Source: Paenibacillus camerounensis
GTDB lineage: Bacteria > Bacillota > Bacilli > Paenibacillales > Paenibacillaceae
Direction: 5' to 3'
Length of the DNA: 51,324 bases
Assembly: GCF_000723885.1 (NCBI RefSeq)
Contig: NZ_CCDG010000047.1
Location: 1-51,324, forward strand
Every line of letters begins with the position of its first letter. The first letter of the stretch is position 1. Positions 6,853 through 15,803 of this stretch are shown piece after piece. Below the pieces are notes generated by a model. It was given only the letters and a program-made list of their open reading frames with translations. It did not search any database and was not told the DNA's origin. A program made the translations under genes and the position numbers.

Positions 6853-8586
6853 CTATGACAGACTGATGCGCAGCGTATAATCAAGCGGTGTTATCAGCGT
6901 AACAATAACCTTCTGGCAGCCGTCCGGATAGCTCATACCGCGGACCTCGGACAAATGATGCTCATGGCTGCCGTCTGTAAGCTCCATCCAGTCCCCGCCG
7001 GAGCTGTAGCGGAGCTTGCCGGATTTCCAGAAGGAGGTCTCCTTCGTTCCCGGAACCGGCGCAAGCGCCTCTCCCGCAAGCGTCCCTTCACTGCCGAAGA
7101 GCAGTACGATCTGGGTCAGTACATCCTCCGGCGATGCCGCGGTAAAATGCAGCTCCCAGCCCCCGCTGTGCTCGCTCACCCGGACGGATACTTTACTGGT
7201 CTGCGAATGGGTAAGCAGCCTTTCGCCATGCGGCAGCAGATACCAGGGACTGGCGGGCAGTCCTTGGCGCGGCGGCAGCTTGTCTGCGGGAATCGTCCCG
7301 TAATAGCCCTTATCGCCCGCGGATTCCAGCAGGAAGCCCGCTTCAGTCTCCTCCAGGGAATCCATCGTAATCAGCCCCGGCTCGAAGCTGGAAGCCAGCT
7401 GTACACCTAGCAGCCGGGCCTTGCCATGCCTCAGTGAGAACAGGGAGGACGCCTCGGTCATCACGCTCACGCTAGTAGAGCCGCTGCGGACCCGGGCAAC
7501 AGGAGCGCCGAATTCGGTATGCTGCTTGCTGTGGCGGACAGGGCCGCCGTAGCCGTCCTGTCCGATCCGCTCAAGCAGCTCCCGGCGGCTGAACGCGCCG
7601 TTGATCACCTTGCGGTACCGGTCAGGCAGCTCGCCCGGCTGAACCGCAGCCGATTGAAGCTGCGGGTACAGCAGAAAGCCAAGCATGATCTGATTCGGCA
7701 GTGAGCCGGGATGATTCACCGCGCGGCCCGCCAGCTCTGCCAGGGCAGCAAACTCAGCATCCCCGTCAAGCTCGGCCATCAGCTTATAGCACAGATAGTA
7801 GTCCGCCAGCGAGAATACGCTGCCGAAGTCCTGGCGTCCCGAATAATCGGTCACCACTTCCCCGTCGGGGTGGACAAGGTATTTCATCATCCGCAGATTC
7901 AGGCGGACCGGCTCAAGCAGCTCAGGCCGGTTCAAGTCCCGGGCGGCATAATAGAGCATGATGTCACTGACAGTGTTGTAGATCCCGTTGCTCCGCTCCG
8001 TCCACTCTCCATCCGGGGTGATATCCATCCCCTCCTGCAGCCATTCCTCCGCTCTGTGCTTCAGCTCAATTTCCCCGAAAATCCTGTACAGGGAGCCGAG
8101 CGCGGCCGTCAGTACCCAGCGGTGATTGGGCGTATGTACTCCTCCGGTCAGCATCGCCGGAAAGGTCCGCTGCAAAAACATGCCGATCATGTTCTGTACC
8201 GTGCAGGCAGGCTCCCATGCCTGCTGCTCCAGCAGTGTATAGATATTAGCCAGCCCCACTACAACAAAGGCAGTATCCGGCGGTGAATGATAATTGGTCC
8301 AGCCCGGTGAGATCGTGCCGTCTTCGTGCTGAAACCGCAGCATGAATTCCACGGCCTGCTGCAGCCGCTGAAGCAGCGCCGGATCGCGGTAATACCGTGA
8401 CTGCGGATTGGACAATGCAGCGGCCCAGGCCGCAATGTACTGGGCGGTACCGGTATGATTCGGCCAGGCTACACCACTCAGCGGATCACGTACGCCTCCG
8501 GAATAGCGGCTCGCCCGGTCTGTTATTTGCATAGCCAGGGATTCCTCTGTCCACTTGTCATTTATAGCCGTTATTCTATTGAACAT
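6853..8586 (-). CDS. predicted alpha/alpha-toroid polysaccharide-degrading enzyme
   Basis: 577 residues from ATG 8586, with GGAGGGG 8 bp upstream. The first ~380 residues are helical repeats typical of an (alpha/alpha)n toroid: TGTAQYIAAWAAAL, AVEFMLRFQHEDGTISPGW, GGVHTPNHRWVLTAALG, NGIYNTVSDIMLYYAARDL, and LVHPDGEVVTDYSGRQD. The last ~190 residues are beta-rich with Trp and Gly, like the C-terminal sandwich of heparinase/alginate-lyase type enzymes. The His/Asn/Arg cluster NHRW and the TDYSGRQD segment are candidate active-site residues. There is no signal peptide, so it acts on imported oligosaccharides. It is the last gene of the operon, 3 bp after the isomerase-like gene. The exact lyase or hydrolase family is not identified. 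Confidence 0.6.
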   Translation of the reverse strand: MFNRITAINDKWTEESLAMQITDRASRYSGGVRDPLSGVAWPNHTGTAQYIAAWAAALSNPQSRYYRDPALLQRLQQAVEFMLRFQHEDGTISPGWTNYHSPPDTAFVVVGLANIYTLLEQQAWEPACTVQNMIGMFLQRTFPAMLTGGVHTPNHRWVLTAALGSLYRIFGEIELKHRAEEWLQEGMDITPDGEWTERSNGIYNTVSDIMLYYAARDLNRPELLEPVRLNLRMMKYLVHPDGEVVTDYSGRQDFGSVFSLADYYLCYKLMAELDGDAEFAALAELAGRAVNHPGSLPNQIMLGFLLYPQLQSAAVQPGELPDRYRKVINGAFSRRELLERIGQDGYGGPVRHSKQHTEFGAPVARVRSGSTSVSVMTEASSLFSLRHGKARLLGVQLASSFEPGLITMDSLEETEAGFLLESAGDKGYYGTIPADKLPPRQGLPASPWYLLPHGERLLTHSQTSKVSVRVSEHSGGWELHFTAASPEDVLTQIVLLFGSEGTLAGEALAPVPGTKETSFWKSGKLRYSSGGDWMELTDGSHEHHLSEVRGMSYPDGCQKVIVTLITPLDYTLRISLS

Positions 8587-8589
8587 TTG

Positions 8590-9573
8590 CTATTCCCCTC
8601 CAACTGTCCCCGCAGGATGTCCCCCTGTACGCCGGGCTATTTTTGAAACAAGGAGCTGATGGCTGCGCTCAATATCCTCCGGACTGCAGGCCGCTTTCAG
8701 CTCATACACCTTCACCGGTGCCTGCGCAATAATATTAAGAAACGAATCGAAGCCTTCTTCATCCCCGCTGTGCACATAGGGACACCAATGATCCGATAAG
8801 CCGATTGTTTCGTGTATATGAACGCCTACAATATCTTTGATCATTGCATTCGCTTCATTCACATTGTCATAGAGCCCCATCCGGCCCATCATCATACCGT
8901 GTCCGATGTCATACCACAGGCCGACCGGCGCCCCCTTCAGCCCGGAGATAATAGTTCCGGCTTCCTCAAGTGTCGGCATCTGGTTACAGCGCGAACGGGT
9001 CTCAATCCCGAATTTTACTTTGTACCCTCGTCTTGCCGACTGCCCGCACACCTCATCAAGGCTGTCTATTATTCGCTTAATGTAGCCCCCGCTTAAGGCT
9101 TCACGGCGTTCAATCATTTCGGACCACAGCTTCCGGTACGCGGCAGACTCCCGGCCTTCCCTGGTATAAATCTCTTTAAGCTGATGGTCAATGTCATAGT
9201 CAGAAGGAACCTCACCGGGATGCACTACAACAGCCTCAGCCCCGTAACGGTGGGCATATTCGGCTGACTGCAGCAGCAGCTCTACCGCCCTGCTCCGCCG
9301 CTCCTTATCCTCGAATCCAAGCAGAACCGAATCTGTACCGTAATCGGGATCGGCTATATGCGGGAATGTATTGTGCACACTGGAAATGCCGATCTCCCCG
9401 CATTCAATCAGCGGCTCAATGGTCTGCAGCATTTCCCGGGTTACGTTATAGTTCAGTTCAACTCTGGAGAAGCCCAGCGAACGGATTTCCTCAATCATCC
9501 GGGCACCGGAATCATGCTTTCTGATATTCCAGCAGGTCGAGAAGGAGTATTGCTCTTTTGATGTGAATTCCAC
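8590..9573 (-). CDS. sugar phosphate isomerase/epimerase-like TIM barrel protein
   Basis: 327 residues from a GTG at 9573, with AGAGGGTG about 8 bp upstream. It belongs to the xylose-isomerase-like / AP-endonuclease-2 barrel family: strands end in VHNTFPH, AVVVHPGE, FGIETRSR, LWYDIGHG and GVHIHET, giving the His/Glu/Asp/His/Glu set that binds a divalent metal in the family. A Cys-rich start (FSTCWNIRKH) precedes the first barrel strand. It sits between the second permease and the toroid enzyme, so it probably isomerises or epimerises a sugar released from the imported oligosaccharide. The substrate cannot be read from the sequence. Confidence 0.8.
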   Translation of the reverse strand: MEFTSKEQYSFSTCWNIRKHDSGARMIEEIRSLGFSRVELNYNVTREMLQTIEPLIECGEIGISSVHNTFPHIADPDYGTDSVLLGFEDKERRSRAVELLLQSAEYAHRYGAEAVVVHPGEVPSDYDIDHQLKEIYTREGRESAAYRKLWSEMIERREALSGGYIKRIIDSLDEVCGQSARRGYKVKFGIETRSRCNQMPTLEEAGTIISGLKGAPVGLWYDIGHGMMMGRMGLYDNVNEANAMIKDIVGVHIHETIGLSDHWCPYVHSGDEEGFDSFLNIIAQAPVKVYELKAACSPEDIERSHQLLVSKIARRTGGHPAGTVGGE

Positions 9574-9632
9574 TCCTGATCACCCTCTCTTTATCATTAT
9601 TAAGAAGAAGTAATTTTCACTCCCGCACTGCT

Positions 9633-10553
9633 TCACCCCTTAACAGCCCCGGTCATTACACCGGAGACAAAATATTTCTGCAGCCATGGATATACAAGCA
9701 GAATAGGCACTGTTGCGAATATTACCGTTGCAGCCTTGAGGCTCTCCGGCACAACCGTACTGATGGCATTGCCCTCCATCCGCATCAGATCCGATACCTG
9801 GCTGTTCTGGATCATCTGGTACAGCTTAAGCTGCAGCGGGTACAGCTCCGGCTTGGTGATATACATCAGTGTATCCTGGAATCCGTTCCATCTGCCGACT
9901 GCATAGAACAGGCTCAAGGTGGCAAGCACCGGCATGGACAGCGGTACTATAATCCTGAGCAGCGTGCCAAACTGGCTGCTGCCGTCAATCTCTGCAGACT
10001 CCTTCAGCGCATCCGGAATACCGGCCAGGAAGGAGATCAGAATAATCATGTAGAACGGGCTGATCAGCCCCGGCAGAATAAGCGCCCAGATCGTATTCAG
10101 CAGGTGCAATTCACGAGTAAGAATATATTCAGGAATAATACCGCCGCTGAAGAACATGGTTACTACAATGATGAACATAAAGAATTTACGGCCCTTCAGG
10201 TCTTTTTTGGACAGTGCATAGCCGGCGGCAATGGTCATCATCATGCAGAACACCGTGAAGAGCACGGTCAGGAAGATCGTGAAGCCCAGGGAACGGATCA
10301 TCGCAGCATCACTGAACACCTTTTTATAAGCCTCCACATTGAAATCCAAGGGGAATAAAGTGACTTTTCCCGATGAAATCGGCACGGTTCCGCTGAATGA
10401 TACAGCCAGAATATGAATAAACGGAATCAGGCATGCCAGCACCGATAGGGTCAGACAGACGATAATGACCGCATCAAATACATTATTAGTCGATCTTTTG
10501 TTCATTATGTTTGTCGATCTTTTGCTAATTATGTTAACTGCTCTTTCACTCAT
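9633..10553 (-). CDS. carbohydrate ABC transporter permease (YtcP/LplC type)
   Basis: 306 residues. The chosen ATG at 10553 (MSERAVN) has AGGGAG 8 bp upstream; the adjacent ATG at 10556 is only 5 bp away. Six membrane helices follow, with the EAA-loop signature for ATPase contact, LKESAEIDGSSQFGTLLRIIVPLSMP. The protein ends with the family-typical FVSGVMTGAVKG. The N terminus is unusual: residues 1-24 are three tandem copies of an 8-residue unit (MSERAVNI, ISKRSTNI, MNKRSTNN) encoded by a 24-bp repeat. An alternative start at the third unit lacks a ribosome-binding site. It partners the permease encoded just upstream; no ATPase gene is present, so a shared MsmX-like ATPase is expected in trans. 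Confidence 0.88.
   Translation of the reverse strand: MSERAVNIISKRSTNIMNKRSTNNVFDAVIIVCLTLSVLACLIPFIHILAVSFSGTVPISSGKVTLFPLDFNVEAYKKVFSDAAMIRSLGFTIFLTVLFTVFCMMMTIAAGYALSKKDLKGRKFFMFIIVVTMFFSGGIIPEYILTRELHLLNTIWALILPGLISPFYMIILISFLAGIPDALKESAEIDGSSQFGTLLRIIVPLSMPVLATLSLFYAVGRWNGFQDTLMYITKPELYPLQLKLYQMIQNSQVSDLMRMEGNAISTVVPESLKAATVIFATVPILLVYPWLQKYFVSGVMTGAVKG
10482..10553 (-). repeat. 24-bp tandem triplication inside permease 5' end
   Basis: Units 10553-10530, 10529-10506 and 10505-10482. Units 2 and 3 share AAAAGATCGAC and flanking bases, while unit 1 has diverged. The length is a multiple of 3, so the frame is kept. Confidence 0.75.
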
Positions 10554-10579
10554 CATGTACACTCCCTGTCACAAGGTTG

Positions 10580-11482
10580 TTATAGGATACTCTCGTCTGT
10601 AAGCTTTTTGGAGATATAATTGGCTGCCAGCAGGAATATAAGTCCGACTACCGCCTGGAACAGCCCTACCACCGTAGCCAGCGTATATTGCCCCGATTCC
10701 AGACCAATCCGGTATACGAAGGTGCTAAGCACATCCGAGTATTCCCTTACAGCCAGATTACCGATAACAAACGGACGCTCAAAGCCGATGGAGATCATAT
10801 TTCCCAGGTTGATAATCAGCAGTGTAACAATGGTCGGTTTGATTCCCGGAATCGTAATATGGAGAATACGCTTTAGCCTGCCCGCTCCATCCACTTCAGC
10901 TGCCTCGAACAATTCCTTATTGATGCCGGTAAGCGCTGCGAGGTATAGAATTGTACCCCAGCCCGCACTCTGCCAGACCCCGGTCAGCAGATAGGTGATC
11001 AGCCAGTAATTTTTATCAGAAAGGAAAGGCACCGAATCAAAGCCGAGGCTCATCAGCAGATTGTTGACCATCCCGGACTGTGTGCCGAACAGCTGATAGA
11101 CAATTCCCCCGATGATTACCCAGGAAATAAAATGCGGAATATATAGAATGGTCTGCGACAGCTTTTTAAACCAAACCACTTTGAGCTCAAACAGCATAAT
11201 GGCAAGAATCAGCGGTGCCGGGAATGATACGATAAGATCAAGGAAGTTGAGCATCAGCGTATTGCGCAGGGTTAAATAGAAATCATGATTGGCAAAAACC
11301 TCACGGAATCCGTCCAGGCCGATCCATTCACTGCCTCCGATTCCCCTGAAAAAGTTAAAATCCTTAAATGCAATCTGCACACCGTACATAGGGCCGTATT
11401 TAAAGACGATGAAGAAGGTAATGGGCAGCACCAGCAATGCGTACATCTGCCAGTTTCTGCGGAAATATCGGGCATACCCCAT
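10580..11482 (-). CDS. carbohydrate ABC transporter permease (LplB type)
   Basis: 300 residues from ATG 11482 (MGYARYFRRNW), with AGGAGG about 8 bp upstream. A longer frame reaches 11602 but would overlap the binding-protein gene and has no ribosome-binding site. Six membrane helices, a first extracytoplasmic loop with FKDFNFFRGIGGSEWIG, and the EAA loop LFEAAEVDGAGRLKRILHITIPGI. LplB/YtcP systems in Paenibacillus and Bacillus import complex oligosaccharides, often uronide-containing ones. It forms the heterodimeric channel with the next permease gene. Confidence 0.9.
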   Translation of the reverse strand: MGYARYFRRNWQMYALLVLPITFFIVFKYGPMYGVQIAFKDFNFFRGIGGSEWIGLDGFREVFANHDFYLTLRNTLMLNFLDLIVSFPAPLILAIMLFELKVVWFKKLSQTILYIPHFISWVIIGGIVYQLFGTQSGMVNNLLMSLGFDSVPFLSDKNYWLITYLLTGVWQSAGWGTILYLAALTGINKELFEAAEVDGAGRLKRILHITIPGIKPTIVTLLIINLGNMISIGFERPFVIGNLAVREYSDVLSTFVYRIGLESGQYTLATVVGLFQAVVGLIFLLAANYISKKLTDESIL

Positions 11483-11567
11483 GGGCGGCTCCTCCTTTGC
11501 TGTTCCTCGGATTATAAGGAGAGCAGTACGGCCCGAAGGCCGCACCGCTCCGTCAAATTCAGATCTG

Positions 11568-13160
11568 TTACTTCTGATCGCTATAGGCAGCCTTGCGCTC
11601 ATCCAGAATCGATTGTCCGCCGCTTCCCATATAATCCTTCAGCATGCTTTCATAGGTTGCATCGAATTCTGCCGGGGACACCATGGTTGATTTTACAATC
11701 AGCTGCTTAATTTTCTCACCGAGAGTAGTGCCGTATTTACTTTCAGCCTCAATCGGACGGCTTGTGTACACAGGTTCAACGGCATCCGTATTTGAGATCT
11801 CCAGTGATTTAGCAATGATATCCTGATACTGAATCTTAAAGCTCTTTACAAAAGCTTCATTATTCTTTTCCTGGCTCTCAAAAATCCGGCCGTTAGCGAT
11901 AATACCGATATCTCCGCCGCCCATCAGCTTATTAGAGGATTCAGCAGACATGTCGGAAATGGTAACCGGCACACCGTTTTCCAGGGTATAGTGCTCGCCT
12001 TCGATCCCGTTCTGAATGTACATCAGATGGTCTTCAGAGGCCATCCAGTCCAGATATTTGATCGCTTCAACCGCATGTTTGCTGGATTTTGGGATCATTA
12101 CATACATTCCGTTCGGGGCTGCCACCGGTTTGGCGTGCTTGCCTTCACTGTTCGTGTAAGGATCGATTGCGGTCAGGACCGCATCCGGATGATTCTGCAG
12201 CAGCACATCATAAGCGCCATCAGGGTAGAAGATATTATCGTTGTCTTCACTAAAAGCACCTACGAGCCCGGAGCCGATATTCTGGGTCAGTGTTTCTTTA
12301 TTCTCATCCAGGGCAAAATCCTTGCTGATCAGCCCTTCGTTATACAGCTTGTTCATATATTGGACAGCATCCTTGAATCCGGGCAGCAGAATCGGATAAT
12401 CTCTGGAGCTCAGTGTCTGGGTCAGCTCGAAGCGCTCCTGCTCGGTTACAGGCTGGATAAAGGACCAGATCAGAGACTCATATTGGCCAGGAGCAATCGT
12501 CATGCCGAGTGGAATGACCTTTCCTCCGGTTTCACCCGGGTCCTTCTCCTTGAAGGCTATCAGTGTATTGTAGAGCTCCTCTGTAGTTGTTGGAACCGGC
12601 AGCCCCAGCTTATCCAGCCAATCCTGGCGCACGAAGGAGGCATATTTCCCGACGGTAGAGCGTTTGGCCGGGATACTGTATTGAACCCCCTCATATTGGC
12701 CATATTTCAGTGTTGCTTCACCAAGGAAGGCTTTCAGATTCGGTCCGTATTCATCCAGCAGCGGGGTCAGATCGGTTAAGCCGCCCTGCTCGGCATATTT
12801 ATTGAAGGTGCCCGAGTCATAGGTGAACACAATATCAGGGACATCGGTGCCGCTCGCCATCAATACATTAAGCTTGGTTACTTCCTCCGAGCGGGGAATA
12901 GGAACAAATTCGACGTCGATGTTGTTGGCCTGACCAAAGCTTTCTTTTACATAGTCGGTCAAAAAGTTATCCGATGCCGTAAGTCCAGCCGGTGCATTGC
13001 CGCGGTCAAACACTTCGATTTTCAAGCTTCCGGCTTGCTCTGCTCCGCCTTCACCCGCACTTGTACTATTGTCTTGCGAGCACGCTGACAACAATACTGA
13101 TGAAGCAAGAACTGCCGAAAGACCCAAAGCTATTTTCCCTTTGCTGTGACCGATTGCCAT
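11568..13160 (-). CDS. extracellular carbohydrate-binding lipoprotein (LplA type)
   Basis: 530 residues from ATG 13160, preceded by GGTGAGGG. A lipoprotein signal peptide with lipobox LLSAC (Cys27) is followed by a Ser/Gly/Glu linker and a type-1/LplA-like binding fold: SLKIEVFDRGNAP, GTDVPDIVFTYDSGTF, and a long C-terminal helical lobe. At 530 residues it is of the large LplA class rather than the ~430-residue maltose-binding class. It is the first gene of the operon with two permeases, isomerase and toroid enzyme. An 85-bp gap precedes the LplB-type permease gene. Confidence 0.9.
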   Translation of the reverse strand: MAIGHSKGKIALGLSAVLASSVLLSACSQDNSTSAGEGGAEQAGSLKIEVFDRGNAPAGLTASDNFLTDYVKESFGQANNIDVEFVPIPRSEEVTKLNVLMASGTDVPDIVFTYDSGTFNKYAEQGGLTDLTPLLDEYGPNLKAFLGEATLKYGQYEGVQYSIPAKRSTVGKYASFVRQDWLDKLGLPVPTTTEELYNTLIAFKEKDPGETGGKVIPLGMTIAPGQYESLIWSFIQPVTEQERFELTQTLSSRDYPILLPGFKDAVQYMNKLYNEGLISKDFALDENKETLTQNIGSGLVGAFSEDNDNIFYPDGAYDVLLQNHPDAVLTAIDPYTNSEGKHAKPVAAPNGMYVMIPKSSKHAVEAIKYLDWMASEDHLMYIQNGIEGEHYTLENGVPVTISDMSAESSNKLMGGGDIGIIANGRIFESQEKNNEAFVKSFKIQYQDIIAKSLEISNTDAVEPVYTSRPIEAESKYGTTLGEKIKQLIVKSTMVSPAEFDATYESMLKDYMGSGGQSILDERKAAYSDQK

Positions 13161-13244
13161 ATTCCCTCACCTTACCCTTTCGAATTCTGGTATTAACCCA
13201 GTCGTCTCTGTCTCTGTTATGCTTTCGACTTGATCATGGGATGA

Positions 13245-13273
13245 ATTATTACATCGTTTTTACAAAAGTACAA
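13245..13273 (-). promoter_or_regulatory. promoter of the LplA-type operon
   Basis: On the minus strand TTGTAC (13273-13268) and AATAAT (13250-13245) are 17 bp apart, 85 bp upstream of the binding-protein start. The -35 is imperfect, which fits activator control. Confidence 0.5.
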
Positions 13274-13292
13274 TAAACATGTTTCTTTGCGC

Positions 13293-13334
13293 TTTTTCAT
13301 GAAAAAAAATAAAGATTTACGTCATTTTTCATGA
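13293..13334 (-). promoter_or_regulatory. direct repeats, candidate AraC-regulator operator
   Basis: TCATGAAAAA occurs twice on the minus strand (13334-13325 and 13302-13293), starts 32 bp apart (three helical turns). The nearer copy ends about 20 bp upstream of the -35. The AraC-type regulator gene lies next door, so it is the natural candidate binder. Confidence 0.45.
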
Positions 13335-13441
13335 CATATATACAATTTTCCCGCGAATTTTAGGTGAGTAGCAGTTAAATATCCGCCTTATATAACACAC
13401 ACATAACACAATAAGTTATGGATATAACTAAAAATTCGAAT

Positions 13442-13486
13442 AAAAAAGCGTAAATGCCGGCCGCTAGGCTTCCGGATTTACGCTTT
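13442..13486 (-). terminator. terminator after AraC-type regulator gene
   Basis: AAAGCGTAAATCCGG-type stem: 13472-13486 pairs with 13445-13460 (one bulge), followed on the minus strand by six T residues (13447-13442). It separates the regulator transcript from the binding-protein operon. Confidence 0.75.
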
Positions 13487-13510
13487 GCTTATGCTTTGTT
13501 CATATATAGC

Positions 13511-15742
13511 TTACGGATGATTCAGCTTCCGGTGATCGCCGGGAGTCATTCCGGTAACCCGCTTAAAGACTCGTCCGAAGGTAATAGCGTTAGCATATCC
13601 AATCTGTAGTGCAATATCCTGTATGCTGTCCTGCGTGTTATCCAGCAGTTCCTTCGCCTTTCTTATCCGCAGCTCTGCCAGGAAGTCGACAAACTTCATA
13701 TTGAATTCCTCCTTAAACAGATAGCTGGCATATTTGCCGGAGATCTGGAACCGTTCGCTCAGATGGTTTAAGGAAAGATCCGGATTAGCATAATTGCCTT
13801 CAATGTAATGCTTAACCTCCTTAATCATGACACGGTGGCTCTTGAGTTCATTCACCGACACATAAACATGGTAGGTTTCATTAAGCCAGCCGGTCAGCAG
13901 CTCCCTGATCTCCTCAAGATCTTTACTTTTGCGGATCTGCTCCTGCAAACCTCCGTTACCGGTCAATGCAAACTGCCTGTCCAGTGTCTCCGAGATGCCT
14001 TTTAGCTCCTGCTCCAGCGCCTGCAGCATGACCTCCAGCAGCATGTAAATTTCCTCATCCTTCAAACGGTCCTTGCGGAACGAAGATAATATTTCCTCCA
14101 GCCGACTCCGCCAATTTTCTCCCGACAGCCGGAATTCACGGACAAGCCGGGTGAAATTATCGAAATATTTATAGCTCTGCAGCCCAGGCTCTTCCTGCCG
14201 GTCCATATGAACCGCGGCAATCTCCGTTCCCAGCGCTAGCCTGTGGCTCAATACACCGGCAGCAGCAGTGTAGGACAGATGAATATCCTGCATGCGGTTA
14301 ACACTATGACCGACGCCAAAGGTAAGGGAGAGCCGCAGATTATCCAGAATCCAGCTGTGGCACCCTTTGGCCAGCTCAAGCAGCTGCTGAGGGCTATCTT
14401 CAGATGGCTGGCGGCGGAGGCCGATCAGGACAGCAAGCCGTTGTCCGCTAACCCATTCCGACCATGCCTGAAGCTGTTTCTCCGCCATCAGATCACTGAT
14501 TACATGGGTCAGGGCGAATTTAAGCAGATTCTGCTCCTGCCGGGATAGAACCTTCAGCTCCTCTGCGGTATTGATCTCCGCCGCAAATACAACAAAGGCC
14601 TCAAACTCTCTTGTTCCCTCAAAGGGGTCAAGCGCTGTTAATCTGTCCTGCACATCCTTTATACGTTCGCCGCCCATGATATCCAGGAACAGCTGCCTGC
14701 GCTGGATCATCAGATTTTCATAGCGCTCGCGCTCATAATCCGTCGTCAGCTGCACCAGACTGTCCAGAGCTGTGTGCATCAGGGCCAGCTCATCCGGGTT
14801 AGCGGCTGCAGCCGGTTCATTTTTCCCATGGGGCTGCAAAGCTTGAATCCGTATCATCAGCTGCTTAATCGGCCGGTAATTGCGCCGGGTGATATAAATG
14901 ATATATAGCACACCGAGGGAAATCGTCACCAGGCCGATCACAATCCAGACATAGGAAATGACTGAGATCCAGTCAAACAGCCGGCCTGCACGGAGTCCGC
15001 TCTCAAAGGTCCAGCCCAGGCTCTCCGCCTGGATGGTAGACAGCTTGCGCATGCCGTCGCCTGATGCCTGCGAGGAATCATACATCAGGGTGCCTGCAGA
15101 ATCTTTAATCCGGACAAAAGAAAGCTCGCCGTTCGTTAACCCTTCCACTAAACGCTCCAGACGGTATACGCTGATGTTGATTACGATGTAACCGTCTGAA
15201 CCCAGGGGGATCGGAAGCCTTCTGGCCAGAGAGACCACCGGATATTCTGCCTTGGCGTTTCTTGGCTGGTACAACCGCACCGGACTCCATCCGCTCTGCA
15301 CCTGCTGCTGTGAGATCTGATCAATGTATGCTGCCTCATGAGTTAAATCGAGGTCCACGTAACCGCTTTGGCTGAGAACCTGCCTGTCCTTGCTGCGGTA
15401 AATATAGATTGAGTCGATTAAGCTGATGCGCTCAGCCAGGCGGTTCATGCTCTGGACAATTTCGTAGGATCCGTCATCAGCGAAAGCCGCACCGGACCTA
15501 TCAAAAAAATCATTGTAGGCGTAATTATTCTCGATCTCATCGAGCACACTGAACTGCGCATCACTTAAAGTCCGCTCCACGGTATCTGCAATATAGCTGG
15601 TGGAGATATAGTTGGCTTTTTGCGTCTCGCTGCGGGAGAGCTCTGTAATGATCATAAAGGCCAGAAAAATAAGCACGGACACAACAAGCAGAAAAACAGG
15701 GAAATATGAAAATAGCATCCGGCTGTACCAACTGCGCTTCAT
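13511..15742 (-). CDS. membrane-bound AraC-family transcriptional regulator
   Basis: 743 residues from ATG 15742, with GGGAGGGG 7 bp upstream. Helices at about 10-32 and 260-285 bracket an extracytoplasmic sensor domain of ~225 residues (Cache-like). A long cytoplasmic linker follows, then a C-terminal AraC DNA-binding domain (about 640-740: HLSERFQISGKYASYLFKEEF, then IQDIALQIGYANAITFGRVFKR). This is the single-protein alternative to a YesM/YesN pair found beside LplA-type importers. It probably senses an extracellular sugar or the loaded binding protein and activates the operon starting at 13160. It follows the ROK kinase gene by 61 bp. Confidence 0.88.
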   Translation of the reverse strand: MKRSWYSRMLFSYFPVFLLVVSVLIFLAFMIITELSRSETQKANYISTSYIADTVERTLSDAQFSVLDEIENNYAYNDFFDRSGAAFADDGSYEIVQSMNRLAERISLIDSIYIYRSKDRQVLSQSGYVDLDLTHEAAYIDQISQQQVQSGWSPVRLYQPRNAKAEYPVVSLARRLPIPLGSDGYIVINISVYRLERLVEGLTNGELSFVRIKDSAGTLMYDSSQASGDGMRKLSTIQAESLGWTFESGLRAGRLFDWISVISYVWIVIGLVTISLGVLYIIYITRRNYRPIKQLMIRIQALQPHGKNEPAAAANPDELALMHTALDSLVQLTTDYERERYENLMIQRRQLFLDIMGGERIKDVQDRLTALDPFEGTREFEAFVVFAAEINTAEELKVLSRQEQNLLKFALTHVISDLMAEKQLQAWSEWVSGQRLAVLIGLRRQPSEDSPQQLLELAKGCHSWILDNLRLSLTFGVGHSVNRMQDIHLSYTAAAGVLSHRLALGTEIAAVHMDRQEEPGLQSYKYFDNFTRLVREFRLSGENWRSRLEEILSSFRKDRLKDEEIYMLLEVMLQALEQELKGISETLDRQFALTGNGGLQEQIRKSKDLEEIRELLTGWLNETYHVYVSVNELKSHRVMIKEVKHYIEGNYANPDLSLNHLSERFQISGKYASYLFKEEFNMKFVDFLAELRIRKAKELLDNTQDSIQDIALQIGYANAITFGRVFKRVTGMTPGDHRKLNHP

Positions 15743-15803
15743 AGCTCTTCCCCTCCCTTTTTAGGCATATTATCGGCTTGAATGCGAGACCACCTTATTT
15801 CTT

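Noticed and set aside
13370..13400. TTAGGTGAGTAGCAGTTAA as a possible further member of the 23-bp palindrome family
   Set aside because: It is 4 bp too short and lacks the TGG/CCA arms; not counted.
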